Shown here: piece by piece, positions 1-9,101 of the stretch | How the letters are laid out: the number at the start of each line of letters is the position of its first letter | Position numbering within the stretch: the first letter of the stretch is position 1 | Origin: Croceivirga radicis | GTDB taxonomy: Bacteria; Bacteroidota; Bacteroidia; Flavobacteriales; Flavobacteriaceae | NCBI RefSeq assembly: GCF_002072105.2 | Contig: NZ_MTBC01000001.1 | Location: forward strand, 372,001 to 436,000 | Reading direction: 5' to 3' | DNA length: 64,000 bases | The notes under the pieces: generated by a model | Databases searched by the model: none | What the model saw: the letters and a program-made list of their open reading frames with translations, nothing else | What the model was told of the DNA's origin: nothing | Position numbers and translations under genes: made by a program

Positions 1-1224
1 AATACTGATTTCTATATGGGTTGCCGTTTCTTCTCCACTTATACATATTTTAGGGACCGTATTTTCTTTTGTAAACTTTAAGGCATTGCCTATTAAGTTA
101 AGAAATAAAGAATTTAGTTCGGTTTCATTACCATAGGCATTGGGTAAATTTGAAACACTAATTTTTGCATTTTTTTCTTTGATAACCTTGCTAAGACTAT
201 TTAAGCTATTCTTCACTACTTCATTAAGATTTACCGTAGTTCTATTAGAATTACCTTGTAGTTTGGAATAATCTAACAATCCTGTTACCAAACTGTTCAT
301 TTTTTTTGTCTCATCTAAAATCAAATTTAAGTGAGACATACCTTCTTCATTTAAAATAGATTTGTAATCATTTAAAAACAAGTCTAATAGGCTGGCAATT
401 GTTTTAATTGGCTCTTGTAAATCATGGCTTGCGGTATAGGCAAATTGCTCCAAATTTTCGTTGCTGTTACTAAGCTGTTTTAATTTGGAAATATCGGTTA
501 GCGTACCTACTATTTTTAATGGCAAATTATTTTTATCCCATTCTATAATTTGCGCTTTGCTGTAACCCCAGATTACAGAACCGTTTTTGTGCCTATACCT
601 AACTTCCCCTTCAAAAGGCAGGGAACCTTTACTTGCAATATGTTTTTTAAATCCATAAATGGATTTAGATAGGTCTTCTGTAAGTATTTTTGATTTCCAA
701 AATTCCGATTTATTGGCTTCTGGGTCATTCTCGTATCCAAAAATTTTCTTGAAAGATTTACTTATATAGCCTTCGTTCTTATTAATGTTCCATTCCCAAA
801 AACCAATATTTGTGGTATTTAGTACTTTCTCAAAAAGCAATATTTGTTCAGCATATTTTTCTTGATACGATATTTCTTGTGTAATATCTTTAATTATGGA
901 AACAACATAACTTAACTTTTGGTTCTTATCTAATTTTGGAATGCTGTTAAGTTTGATCCAAACCTCATTACCATTAGCATCTATATTTTTTCTAATGGTA
1001 TCTTTTAATGCTATTCCCTGTTCTAGCTGCAACCAATCTATTTTGTGTTGTTCTTTGGCTTTTTCCGAACCAAAATCCATTACATGCTTGCCTATTAGTT
1101 GGTCTTTATGACTGCATTTATGAACCTTTACCAACTTTTGGTTGCAGTTTATTATACGACCCTTATTATCTAAAATAACAATTACATCTGGAGAGTTTTC
1201 AAAAATTTCTTGGTAAACATCCAT
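1..1224 (-). CDS. PAS-domain sensor histidine kinase, C-terminus cut by window edge
   Basis: The frame is open from the only ATG at 1224 to the window edge (408 codons visible). A first PAS domain starts at once (MDVYQEIFENSPDVIVILD). A second PAS domain of the PAS_3 type follows (IGFWEWNINKNEGYIS, then WGYSKAQIIEWDKN). Next is a HisKA dimerisation helix with the phospho-acceptor His in FAYTASHDLQEP, and the N-box of the HATPase domain (FLNLIGNALKF). The rest of the ATPase domain lies outside the window. There is no signal peptide or membrane segment, so it is probably a cytoplasmic sensor that autophosphorylates and passes phosphate to an unknown regulator. It is a paralogue of the next kinase, which lies upstream of it on the same strand. 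An upstream in-frame TTG is possible but the ATG fits the PAS start. The family call is firm; the ligand is unknown. Confidence 0.9.
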   Translation of the reverse strand, partial: MDVYQEIFENSPDVIVILDNKGRIINCNQKLVKVHKCSHKDQLIGKHVMDFGSEKAKEQHKIDWLQLEQGIALKDTIRKNIDANGNEVWIKLNSIPKLDKNQKLSYVVSIIKDITQEISYQEKYAEQILLFEKVLNTTNIGFWEWNINKNEGYISKSFKKIFGYENDPEANKSEFWKSKILTEDLSKSIYGFKKHIASKGSLPFEGEVRYRHKNGSVIWGYSKAQIIEWDKNNLPLKIVGTLTDISKLKQLSNSNENLEQFAYTASHDLQEPIKTIASLLDLFLNDYKSILNEEGMSHLNLILDETKKMNSLVTGLLDYSKLQGNSNRTTVNLNEVVKNSLNSLSKVIKEKNAKISVSNLPNAYGNETELNSLFLNLIGNALKFTKENTVPKICISGEETATHIEISI

Positions 1225-1529
1225 GGCAGGTATAGAATGTTTTCTAAAATAATTGTTATGATAATTATCTAAACTCAACTCAAGGGATTTTATAGGTACT
1301 TATTTATAGGGCATATAATTTTAAAAATTTCATAGTTTTTATAACAAATACGCGCAAACCATTTTTATTCATGATTAAGCATGAATAAATGTTGACCGAA
1401 CTTTACATGTAAGTATGAAATTCAAATTTGGTTAAGAATAATGGTTAGTTGATTCCTAATAGCTAATATAGAAAAATCTTACAAAAAACAATTAAAACCC
1501 TACAAAAAATAAGGTTTATCTAGTTGATA
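1225..1529. other. 305-bp intergenic region between two kinase genes
   Basis: AT-rich stretch between the stop of the upstream kinase and the start of the edge kinase. I see no gene in it. It holds one perfect inverted repeat (1364-1389, listed separately). I could not find a clean TAnnTTTG promoter for the downstream kinase. Confidence 0.6.
1364..1389. repeat. 10-bp perfect inverted repeat, possible operator
   Basis: TTTATTCATG at 1364-1373 is matched by CATGAATAAA at 1380-1389 across a 6-bp spacer. It has no T-run typical of a terminator on either side. It lies about 140 bp upstream of the minus-strand kinase start at 1224. A dimeric regulator could bind it, but this is inference from symmetry and position only. 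Confidence 0.4.
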
Positions 1530-3434
1530 TTAGGCCGTTTGGAGGGTAAAACTAAAGGTAGTTCCTTTGCCTTGTTCAGATTCACACCAAATTTCTCCAT
1601 TGTGTGTCTCTACTATTTTCTTACATTGAGAAAGTCCTATACCAGTACCACTAAATTCTTGACTATTATTTAATCGTTTAAATATTTCAAAGACGGTGTT
1701 CAGTTTATCTTTTGGAATACCAATTCCATTGTCGCTGATGTTAATTTTGAGCATCCCTTTGTGTAGGCCTTTGGTAATATTAATGTTGGGTATTTGTTCT
1801 TTTGTTGTAAATTTTAGACTATTTCCTATAAGATTTAAGAACAAAGAATGTAGTTCAATTTCATTACCTATAACATTGGGTAGATCAATTGTTTTTACAA
1901 TGGCATTTTTTTGTTTAATACTGGTATTTAAATCATTTAAAACATTTTTTAGTACCCGGTTCAAGTCAACCGTTTCTTTATGGCTAGTTTTGCCCACTTT
2001 AGAGTAATCCAATAAACCGGTAATGAGTTGCGTCATTCGTTCAGAAGAATTTTCTATAAACTCTAGATAGCTTTTACCGTCTACCCCAATTTTTGAACCA
2101 TATTCTTCTTTAAATATTTGGATAAAGTCTTTTATAGTGCGCAACGGCTCTTGTAAATCATGACTAGCCAAGTATGCAAACCGTTCAAGGTCTTCATTAC
2201 TTTTTGCCAAGTTTATTAAATTGGTTATATCTATATTACTGCCTACCATTCTAATAGGATTTCCTTCCTTGTCCCACTCAATTACCTTACCATTGCTTAA
2301 TACCCAAATTACGCTTCCGTTTTTATGAAAAAAACGGGTTTGTATGTTGTAGGGTACTTTTCCTTTGGTTCGTATATGTTCGTTATAAAGATTAATTAGT
2401 TTTGGTAGATCGTCTGGATGAACAATTTTGTGCCAGGATTCCACTGCGTTTTTCATCTCATGGTCTTTGTAGCCAAACATGGCCTTAAAGGTTGGGCTTA
2501 AGTATTGTATATTGTCTTTTATGTTCCAATCCCAGTAGCCGGCCATGGTACTTTCCAAAACGTGTTCAAACGTTTCATTCTGTCTAATTAACTCCTCTTG
2601 TACCTTGTTTAAAACTTTAGTGGCGGTAATGTCTGTTTCGGTGCCAATCATCTTTAAGGGAGTGCCATCAGAAGACCACTCAACAACTTTACCTCTAGTA
2701 AGCAAATATGTTATTCCCCCTTTGCTATTCTTGTATCTTATTTCTACTTGGTATGGTATTTTACCTTTGGATTCTATATGTCTTGCTATACCCCGTTCTA
2801 CTTTTTTTCGATCTAAAGGATGCATTAACTTAAACCAATTACCAACCGTATCTTCCAATTCTTCTGGTTTAAAACCTAGAACTTGTTCTAAAGATTTGTT
2901 ACGAGTGTGATTGTCTTTTAAATCCCAAATCCAAAAACTATCAGACGTTGCTTCTAAGGCTGTTAATTGATTCTCTAAATTTTTATTGGATACAACTTCC
3001 GTAGTTACATCACGAAACATAGATAGGATAAAATCAATTTCAAAGTTTTCTTTATAAATAGGCTTTACATTTAATTCTATATATCTATGGTTGCCTTCGC
3101 CATCAATAATTTCCCTTATTTCATTGGTTAGTTTTTTTCCACTTAAAAAAAGAGAAAGGTCTTTGTTAAAGATTTGCTGTTGGGATTGCGGGAGAAACCT
3201 AGTAATTGGTTGGCCTACGATCTCGCGTTTATCACTTACATTATTTAGTTGTAATAATTTGATGTTGCAATCCAGAACAATACCATTTTTATCAAAGACA
3301 CAAACAATATCCCTAGTATTATTATATAGTGCGCTAAGGTATTTTAGCGTATTAGAAGTGTAGGTTTCTTCTACATGGCGTTTACTGTCCATATAGATGA
3401 TTTCCTGGTTTGTGGTGGCACCAGATTTTTTCAT
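1530..3434 (-). CDS. Triple-PAS sensor histidine kinase
   Basis: 634 residues. Three PAS domains (about 25-150, 155-275 and 285-405) are followed by a HisKA helix with the acceptor His in FAYLASHDLQEPLRT, and a HATPase domain with an N-box (FLNLIGNSLKF), G1 box (DNGIGIP) and G2 box (GTGIGLSQCKKIVE). PAS2 and PAS3 both contain the W-N/L-D...HP-x-D pattern of PAS_3 domains and look like tandem duplicates. There is no membrane segment. No response regulator is adjacent, so the partner is unknown. It resembles the kinase downstream at 1-1224 in the HisKA and HATPase boxes, which suggests duplication. The ATG start at 3434 is the natural one. What it senses cannot be read from the sequence. Confidence 0.93.
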   Translation of the reverse strand: MKKSGATTNQEIIYMDSKRHVEETYTSNTLKYLSALYNNTRDIVCVFDKNGIVLDCNIKLLQLNNVSDKREIVGQPITRFLPQSQQQIFNKDLSLFLSGKKLTNEIREIIDGEGNHRYIELNVKPIYKENFEIDFILSMFRDVTTEVVSNKNLENQLTALEATSDSFWIWDLKDNHTRNKSLEQVLGFKPEELEDTVGNWFKLMHPLDRKKVERGIARHIESKGKIPYQVEIRYKNSKGGITYLLTRGKVVEWSSDGTPLKMIGTETDITATKVLNKVQEELIRQNETFEHVLESTMAGYWDWNIKDNIQYLSPTFKAMFGYKDHEMKNAVESWHKIVHPDDLPKLINLYNEHIRTKGKVPYNIQTRFFHKNGSVIWVLSNGKVIEWDKEGNPIRMVGSNIDITNLINLAKSNEDLERFAYLASHDLQEPLRTIKDFIQIFKEEYGSKIGVDGKSYLEFIENSSERMTQLITGLLDYSKVGKTSHKETVDLNRVLKNVLNDLNTSIKQKNAIVKTIDLPNVIGNEIELHSLFLNLIGNSLKFTTKEQIPNINITKGLHKGMLKINISDNGIGIPKDKLNTVFEIFKRLNNSQEFSGTGIGLSQCKKIVETHNGEIWCESEQGKGTTFSFTLQTA

Positions 3435-3515
3435 CTTTGGTTTGCTTAGGACACTAAGTTAGTAAAATTCCTACAAAAAACACGAAATTATCTGAAAGCC
3501 ATGTATTTATGGTCT

Positions 3516-5141
3516 CTATTTAAGTATAGCTTGGTATTTATTTGAATCACTTAGTAGGGTAGAAGCGGTTTTTATGGCCTCATCATTTTTTAAGTGATAT
3601 TTATACAGGCCTTTTCTGTAAAAGTATCTAGGAATTAATTCTTCTTCTAATTTATGTTCTATTGCTTTTTTATAGGTATCTAGAGCTTCAATCTTACTTT
3701 TATCTATAGCCACCAAAAGTTCTTTATACTTTTCTTTTACGGCAGCCCCAAGTAAAGAATCTTCGTTCTGTAATTGCTCTTCTAAAACAGCTTCGCTTTT
3801 GGTTTTAAACGAGAATCCATTTTTAGCTACAAATTGTTTAAAGGCGTTATAGTCTGTTGTGCTTAAATTAAATTGATCCAAACTAGACAGCGGGTTTTGG
3901 TAGTAATATTGCGTAGCAAAATCAAAAATAAGGTGGTTGTTATCCAAAGCTCTTACCAAATCATTGGTTTTTTGCGTGGCCAATTCTATATCTGGTAAAA
4001 CCCCACCACCATCTTCTACGGTTCTACCATTTTTAGTTTTAAATTGGTTGAAGGTAGTGTTTCTTATTGCTTTTCCGTTTTGATCTCTATTCCAATAGTC
4101 CAGTGCTTGTATACACCTACCAGAAGGTGTATAGTATCTTGATATGGTAACCTTAAGTTGGGTGCCATAGGTTAGTTTTAGTGGACGTTGAACTAGACCT
4201 TTTCCAAAACTTCTAGCCCCAACAATAACCGCACGGTCTAAATCTTGTAATCCGCCAGAAACAATTTCACTGGCAGATGCGCTCCTGCCATTTATAAGTA
4301 CAACTAAAGGTATTTCTGTGTCTAAGGCCTTATTTTTGGTTTTATATTCTTGATTAAATTTTTTAACCTTGGATTTTGTGGTAACTATTAATTCACCTTT
4401 AGGCACAAATAGATTAGTAACGTTGATAGCTTCTGAAAGTAAGCCGCCAGGATTACCTCTTAAATCCAAAATTAGGCGCTCCGCGCCTTTTCCTTTTAAA
4501 TCTATAATTGCCGCTTTGGTCTGTTCAGATGCTTTTCGGTTAAATTTAGATAAAACAATATACCCGGTTTTGTCATCTACCATTTCATAAAACGGTACAG
4601 CGTCTATTTCTACACCACCGCGCTTAATTGTGGTTTGTTTTGTTTCGCCTTGTCTTATATAGGTTACAGTTACCTCAGAATCGTTACTTCCTTTTAATAA
4701 TTCGCTGGCATTATCATCAAAGTCTGCCACATTTATTTCGCCAATTTTAATTAATTCATCACCTGCCTTTAAACCAGCTATGTCCGCAGGGTAACCCTCG
4801 TAAGGTTCTACAATTAACAACTTGTCTTTGTAAGAACGTACTAGGGCACCAATTCCAGAATATTGGCCTGCGTTATTAATACGGTACGCCTCTACGTCTT
4901 GTTCATTTAAGAATTTGGTATAGGGGTCCAACTCGTCCAACATGTTTTTAATGGCAGCATCCATTAATTCTCCTGGGTTGGTTTCGTCCACATAATTCAT
5001 ATTCAATTCCTTGAACAGCGTGGTAAAAATTTCTATCTGTTTGGCTATCTCAAAGAAATCGCTCTTAAAACTACTACCAACTATAAAAAAGGTAACTGCA
5101 AGAACAGGAACCAAAAACCGCTTTTTAACTTTGCCCATCAT
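3516..5141 (-). CDS. S41 family C-terminal processing peptidase (CtpA/Prc-like)
   Basis: 541 residues. An N-terminal hydrophobic segment (VPVLAVTFFIVGSSF, about 11-25) serves as signal peptide or anchor, so the enzyme acts in the periplasm. A PDZ domain follows (about 95-165, YSGIGALV... PADIAGLKAGD), then the S41 protease core. The nucleophile is in GRSASASEIVSGG (Ser near residue 288) and the general-base Lys in SFGKGLVQ (near 313). The core also contains LRGNPGGLLSEA. A long charged C-terminal region (390-541) goes beyond the core. The start overlaps the end of rnpA by 17 bp, so the two are co-transcribed. Two Met codons begin the frame; either may be used. Family members trim or degrade envelope proteins from their C-termini; the substrate here is unknown. 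Confidence 0.92.
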   Translation of the reverse strand: MMGKVKKRFLVPVLAVTFFIVGSSFKSDFFEIAKQIEIFTTLFKELNMNYVDETNPGELMDAAIKNMLDELDPYTKFLNEQDVEAYRINNAGQYSGIGALVRSYKDKLLIVEPYEGYPADIAGLKAGDELIKIGEINVADFDDNASELLKGSNDSEVTVTYIRQGETKQTTIKRGGVEIDAVPFYEMVDDKTGYIVLSKFNRKASEQTKAAIIDLKGKGAERLILDLRGNPGGLLSEAINVTNLFVPKGELIVTTKSKVKKFNQEYKTKNKALDTEIPLVVLINGRSASASEIVSGGLQDLDRAVIVGARSFGKGLVQRPLKLTYGTQLKVTISRYYTPSGRCIQALDYWNRDQNGKAIRNTTFNQFKTKNGRTVEDGGGVLPDIELATQKTNDLVRALDNNHLIFDFATQYYYQNPLSSLDQFNLSTTDYNAFKQFVAKNGFSFKTKSEAVLEEQLQNEDSLLGAAVKEKYKELLVAIDKSKIEALDTYKKAIEHKLEEELIPRYFYRKGLYKYHLKNDEAIKTASTLLSDSNKYQAILK

Positions 5142-5502
5142 TAGATTGTACTTTCTGGAGTTTATGAAAAAGTACCTTCATTTTCTTTTCTATAAAATGA
5201 AATTCAGGTATTTCCTTACCAAGGTATAAAATGGCGAACGCAAAATTTGCCTGAATGTTGTTAAAAAACACTTCTTTTTGAAGCCTATAATTCTCTCTTA
5301 ATACTCTTTTTACGGCATTACGTTCTACCGCTTTTTTAAGTGTTCTTTTGGGGGCAATAAAAGCTACCTTATTAATTTTATTTTCAATGGGCAGGTAAAC
5401 CAGCTTTAGTGGAAAGGCGTTAATTGATTTTCCTTCAGAAAATAATTTATCGATGATTATTTTTTCTCTAAGCCTTTCTTTGTGTGGTAGCGATGCGTTC
5501 AT
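5125..5502 (-). CDS. rnpA: Ribonuclease P protein component
   Basis: 125 residues from the chosen ATG at 5502. The open frame extends eight codons upstream, but MNASLPHKERLREK is the usual beginning of the family. The RNase P protein binds the catalytic RNA that removes 5' leaders from tRNA precursors. Diagnostic pieces are KERLREKIIIDKLFSEG at the N-terminus and the basic RNR-like motif region KKAVERNAVKRVLRENYR. In many bacteria rnpA sits beside rpmH; here it heads a pair with an S41 protease whose start overlaps it by 17 bp, and rpmH is not present. A terminator stands just upstream, so the promoter must lie in the short gap between 5502 and about 5550. Confidence 0.95.
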   Translation of the reverse strand: MNASLPHKERLREKIIIDKLFSEGKSINAFPLKLVYLPIENKINKVAFIAPKRTLKKAVERNAVKRVLRENYRLQKEVFFNNIQANFAFAILYLGKEIPEFHFIEKKMKVLFHKLQKVQSNDGQS

Positions 5503-5515
5503 GTATACCAAAATT

Positions 5516-5553
5516 AAAAAAACCACCTTGGAATAACACCAAGGTGGTTTTTA
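5516..5553 (-). terminator. Rho-independent terminator downstream of the M1 peptidase gene
   Basis: An 11-bp perfect stem (5521-5531 with 5539-5549) and a 7-nt loop are flanked by A5 on the left and T4 on the right. It ends the minus-strand M1/S8/MBL run and separates it from rnpA. It could work in both directions. Confidence 0.85.
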
Positions 5554-5570
5554 ATCATGTTAAATTATAT

Positions 5571-7433
5571 TTACTGGTCTGCTTGCCAGTTATTGTTGTT
5601 ACGATCAATATCTGCCATTAATTGAGACGGATCTATAGATATGCCCAAGACTTGATTTAAAGGTTTGTCTATTATCAACTCATAGGTGGGTTTTGCCCAA
5701 GACCAGTCTTCTTTTACGGTTCTTTTCAGATTGGGGTATGGATTGTCTTTTTCTCCACGCATCATTCTAAGGGGTATGTAATAGGTTTCTTGGTTACCAT
5801 TACCATCTACTACCAAAATATCCAATGGCATAGGCATTAAACCTTTTCGCTCTAATATTACCTTAGTTTTGTTTCCATCTGCAACTACTTCGTTAATGGC
5901 ATAATCTATGGTGTTGGTTGTCTGTGTCCAATCCGTTAGGTACCAATCTAGCTCCATACCGCTAACTTTTTCTGCGGTTCTTTTAATATCGTTTGGAGTA
6001 GGGTGTTTAAACTTAAAATCCTCAAAATATTTTTTTAAGGTTTCCATTAATTTATCTTGCCCAATTACATAACCTAGTTGCGATAGAAAGATAGAACCTT
6101 TGCTGTAGGCAGCTATGCCATAGGCAAAATTTAAATCGTACCGATCTGCATGTGTAGTTTGGGGTTGTTCTTTACCAGAATTTACCAAGGCATAATAACC
6201 TTTATAGGAACCTTCAAATGGATTTTCTTTATTTTGATCCATAATCTGATTCATACATAAGCTACTAATAAAGCTGGTAAAACCTTCGTCCATCCATGAA
6301 TGTTTAGATTCATTGGTAGCCAATACATGTTGAAACCAAGAGTGTGCCATTTCATGAACGGTTACCCCAACCAAGCTACCAAAGCTACGGTCTCCTGTAA
6401 TTAAGGTACCCATGGCATATTCCATACCTCCATCGCCACCTTGAATTACAGAATATTGGTCATACGGATATTGCCCCACGTTAGCACTTAAAAAACGCAT
6501 GGTTTCTGCAGTTTTAGGCTGTAAATCTTTCCAGTTTTTAGTAAGCTTAGGGTCGTTTTTATAAAGAAAGTGTAAGGTAGGCCCATTTTCCATTTTAAGC
6601 ACATCATGGACATATTCTGGATCGGCAGCCCACATAAAATCATGAACCATTGGCGCTTTAAAATGCCAAGTTAAAGTTTTGCCTTTTGTTTTAACCTTAG
6701 TGCCTGCGTCTTGGTAACCATGCCCTATTTCATTGGGGTTTTGCAAATAGCCGCTAGCCCCAACGGTGTAGTTTTTATCTAAGGTAAGTTTTACATCAAA
6801 GTTTCCCCAAACGCCATGAAATTCTCTAGCTATGTATGGATTGGGGTGCCACCCTTCAAAATCGTATTCAGATAATTTTGGGTACCACTGGCTCATACTC
6901 AAAGCCACACCTTCCTTACTGTTTCTACCAGACCTTCTAATTTGCAATGGAACTTGGCCTTTAAATTCCATTTCTAATACGGTTTTACTATTTGGTTGTA
7001 TGGGGGTGGCCAAATCTACCACAAGGATAGTACCTTCTTCAGTGAATTTTACTGGAGCACCATCTTGGGTAAGCGAAATGGCATGCAAGTAGCCAATTTC
7101 TTCTGGAGTTAACGTACTTATTCTGCTTTTGCCATCTTCTGTTAGCATTCTTTTATCGCCGTCTTTGATTGTTTGCAAACGGATGTCCATATCACTACCG
7201 GGTTGAAAGGCGTTAAAATACAGGTGATAATAGACACGATTTAATACATCTGGTGAGTTATTGGTGTAAACCAGTTTTTGAGAGCCGGTATACTGATATG
7301 TTTCTACATCCATGTTAACATCCATGGTGTAGTCTACATGCTGTTGCCAGTATGTTTGGTTTCCTTGTGCCATCAATACCGTAGAAATACCACATACTAC
7401 CAAAAAGGCAATCTTTTTAATTAAATGAATCAT
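5571..7433 (-). CDS. M1 family metallopeptidase (aminopeptidase N-like), secreted
   Basis: 620 residues with a signal peptide (IKKIAFLVVCGISTVLMAQG). The zinc site is the gluzincin pattern: His360-Glu361 and His364 in VTVHEMAHSW, with the third ligand Glu383 in WMDEGF eighteen residues after His364. GGMEYAMGT matches the substrate-binding GAMEN-type motif, here GMEYA, which is typical of Bacteroidota secreted M1 relatives. The enzyme should cleave N-terminal residues from peptides in the periplasm or outside the cell. Its start lies 2 bp after the stop of the S8 lipoprotein protease, so the two are probably one operon for extracellular peptide digestion. A terminator follows the gene. Confidence 0.93.
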   Translation of the reverse strand: MIHLIKKIAFLVVCGISTVLMAQGNQTYWQQHVDYTMDVNMDVETYQYTGSQKLVYTNNSPDVLNRVYYHLYFNAFQPGSDMDIRLQTIKDGDKRMLTEDGKSRISTLTPEEIGYLHAISLTQDGAPVKFTEEGTILVVDLATPIQPNSKTVLEMEFKGQVPLQIRRSGRNSKEGVALSMSQWYPKLSEYDFEGWHPNPYIAREFHGVWGNFDVKLTLDKNYTVGASGYLQNPNEIGHGYQDAGTKVKTKGKTLTWHFKAPMVHDFMWAADPEYVHDVLKMENGPTLHFLYKNDPKLTKNWKDLQPKTAETMRFLSANVGQYPYDQYSVIQGGDGGMEYAMGTLITGDRSFGSLVGVTVHEMAHSWFQHVLATNESKHSWMDEGFTSFISSLCMNQIMDQNKENPFEGSYKGYYALVNSGKEQPQTTHADRYDLNFAYGIAAYSKGSIFLSQLGYVIGQDKLMETLKKYFEDFKFKHPTPNDIKRTAEKVSGMELDWYLTDWTQTTNTIDYAINEVVADGNKTKVILERKGLMPMPLDILVVDGNGNQETYYIPLRMMRGEKDNPYPNLKRTVKEDWSWAKPTYELIIDKPLNQVLGISIDPSQLMADIDRNNNNWQADQ

Positions 7434-7435
7434 TG

Positions 7436-9079
7436 TTATTTAGCGTTTTGATCTAGATTTATTTTTCCTTTCGTAAAATTATCTGCCATAATTAATGCAT
7501 TGTAGGCATTTACCATTTTACCAGATTTTGAAGCTTGTTTAAACGGTTTAGTATTCCCTTCTTCACCAGCAAGAATTACATTGGTTTTAGTGGTAATTCC
7601 AGATTGCATTAGTATTTGCTTAAGTTGTTTGGCGTTTAGTTGAGGGTACTGCCCTTTTAACAAAGCGGCCACCCCACTAACTGCTGGTGCGGCCATAGAC
7701 GTGCCTCCCTGAAACTCGTATTTATTATTTGGCATGGTAGAGTAAATATTATCCCCAGGAGCAAAAACATCTACATTTTGGCTACCATAATTAGAAAATG
7801 ATGCGATCATTTTAGATCCATAACTAGGAGAAAGGGCCCCAACGGTTATTACATTATCCGTAAATTCTGTTGACATAAATTTATGGTCGTTAGGGAAGTT
7901 TGGATTATTTGCATTGTCTAAATCATTACCATCATTTCCGGCTGCATGAACAATTAATACATTTTTAGAGGCTGCGTAGGTAATGGCATCGTAAACCCAT
8001 TCTGCTTTTGGAGAAAAAGATTTTCCAAAGCTGCAGTTTATAATTGCAGCACCGTTATCTACGGCATATCTAATACCCCTAGCAATATCCTTATCATATT
8101 CATCTCCATTAGGAACGGCACGTATGCTCATAATTTTTACATTATTGGCAACACCATCTACTCCAATACCGTTATTTCTTTCTGCCGCAATTATACCTGC
8201 AACATGGGTGCCATGAGATTCATCTTCTACAAGATTTTTTGGATTACCATTTCCGTAATTAACATCAGTTAAATCATATGGGTTATCTCCTACCACTTCT
8301 CTGCCGTTAAAATCAACGTTTATATTGTAGTTCAATTTTTCGGTAAAATAGGCTACTCCCTCTTTTAATTGCGCCAAAACCTCATCTATACTGTCTTCGT
8401 ATTGATACATTTGTTTTAACACACCAACATACTGTAGAAGCTCCTGATCCGTAGTTTGTATTTTGGCTAAATCTTGTTTTGTATAGCTTTCTCGTCCCAA
8501 TTCTTTTTTAACGGCTTTATCCGCATTACCCACTATAAGGTACATTTGATCATACTGCTGTTTTTGTTGCAAGGTTTTTGGATATTCTTCATCTATCAGT
8601 TTTTGGGCTTTGGCCAAACTAGCGGCGTCACCAACCTTTAAGCGTAACATTCTAGCGTATTCTAGCTGCTCATTATAAGAATCTCCTAAAAAATTGTAGC
8701 CGTGTACATCATCTACAAATCCATTATTATCATCGTCCTTACCATTGTTTGGTATCTCTTTTGTGTTGGTCCAAAGTACACCGTCTAAATCTTCATGGTC
8801 CAAATCCATTCCAGAATCCAATACCGCAACGATAACAGTGCTTCCCTTTTTGTTTTTTAAAATATCGGCATAAGCTTTTTCCACGCTCATGCCTGGTATT
8901 GTATCTGTTAGCAAATCTTTATGGCCCCAAGATTGCTTTTCAGCATCTGTAAGTTCTATTACCTTAAGGGGTAATGCATCTATATTTTCAACTGGTGTAG
9001 ATACTAAAGTAGTGGCTCCACAACCCACCAAAAAAGACCCAGATAAGGCCACTAAAGCAGTTTTAGTCAATTTTATCAT
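7436..9079 (-). CDS. S8 subtilisin-family lipoprotein protease
   Basis: 547 residues. A lipoprotein signal ends in the lipobox LVGC (Cys20), so the enzyme is membrane anchored. The catalytic triad is visible: Asp in VLDSGMDLDHEDLDG (near 88), His in SHGTHVAGIIAAE (near 290), Ser in GGTSMAAPAVSG (near 460). About 150 residues rich in Lys, Glu and Gln separate the Asp and His blocks, an insertion seen in Bacteroidota subtilases. NNGFVDDVHGYNF follows the Asp block. The gene sits between the MBL-fold gene (22-bp gap) and the M1 peptidase (2-bp gap), which suggests a shared peptide-degradation operon. The substrate is not known. Confidence 0.93.
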   Translation of the reverse strand: MIKLTKTALVALSGSFLVGCGATTLVSTPVENIDALPLKVIELTDAEKQSWGHKDLLTDTIPGMSVEKAYADILKNKKGSTVIVAVLDSGMDLDHEDLDGVLWTNTKEIPNNGKDDDNNGFVDDVHGYNFLGDSYNEQLEYARMLRLKVGDAASLAKAQKLIDEEYPKTLQQKQQYDQMYLIVGNADKAVKKELGRESYTKQDLAKIQTTDQELLQYVGVLKQMYQYEDSIDEVLAQLKEGVAYFTEKLNYNINVDFNGREVVGDNPYDLTDVNYGNGNPKNLVEDESHGTHVAGIIAAERNNGIGVDGVANNVKIMSIRAVPNGDEYDKDIARGIRYAVDNGAAIINCSFGKSFSPKAEWVYDAITYAASKNVLIVHAAGNDGNDLDNANNPNFPNDHKFMSTEFTDNVITVGALSPSYGSKMIASFSNYGSQNVDVFAPGDNIYSTMPNNKYEFQGGTSMAAPAVSGVAALLKGQYPQLNAKQLKQILMQSGITTKTNVILAGEEGNTKPFKQASKSGKMVNAYNALIMADNFTKGKINLDQNAK

Positions 9080-9101
9080 GTAAGAAGTTTAGTTTTAGTT
9101 T

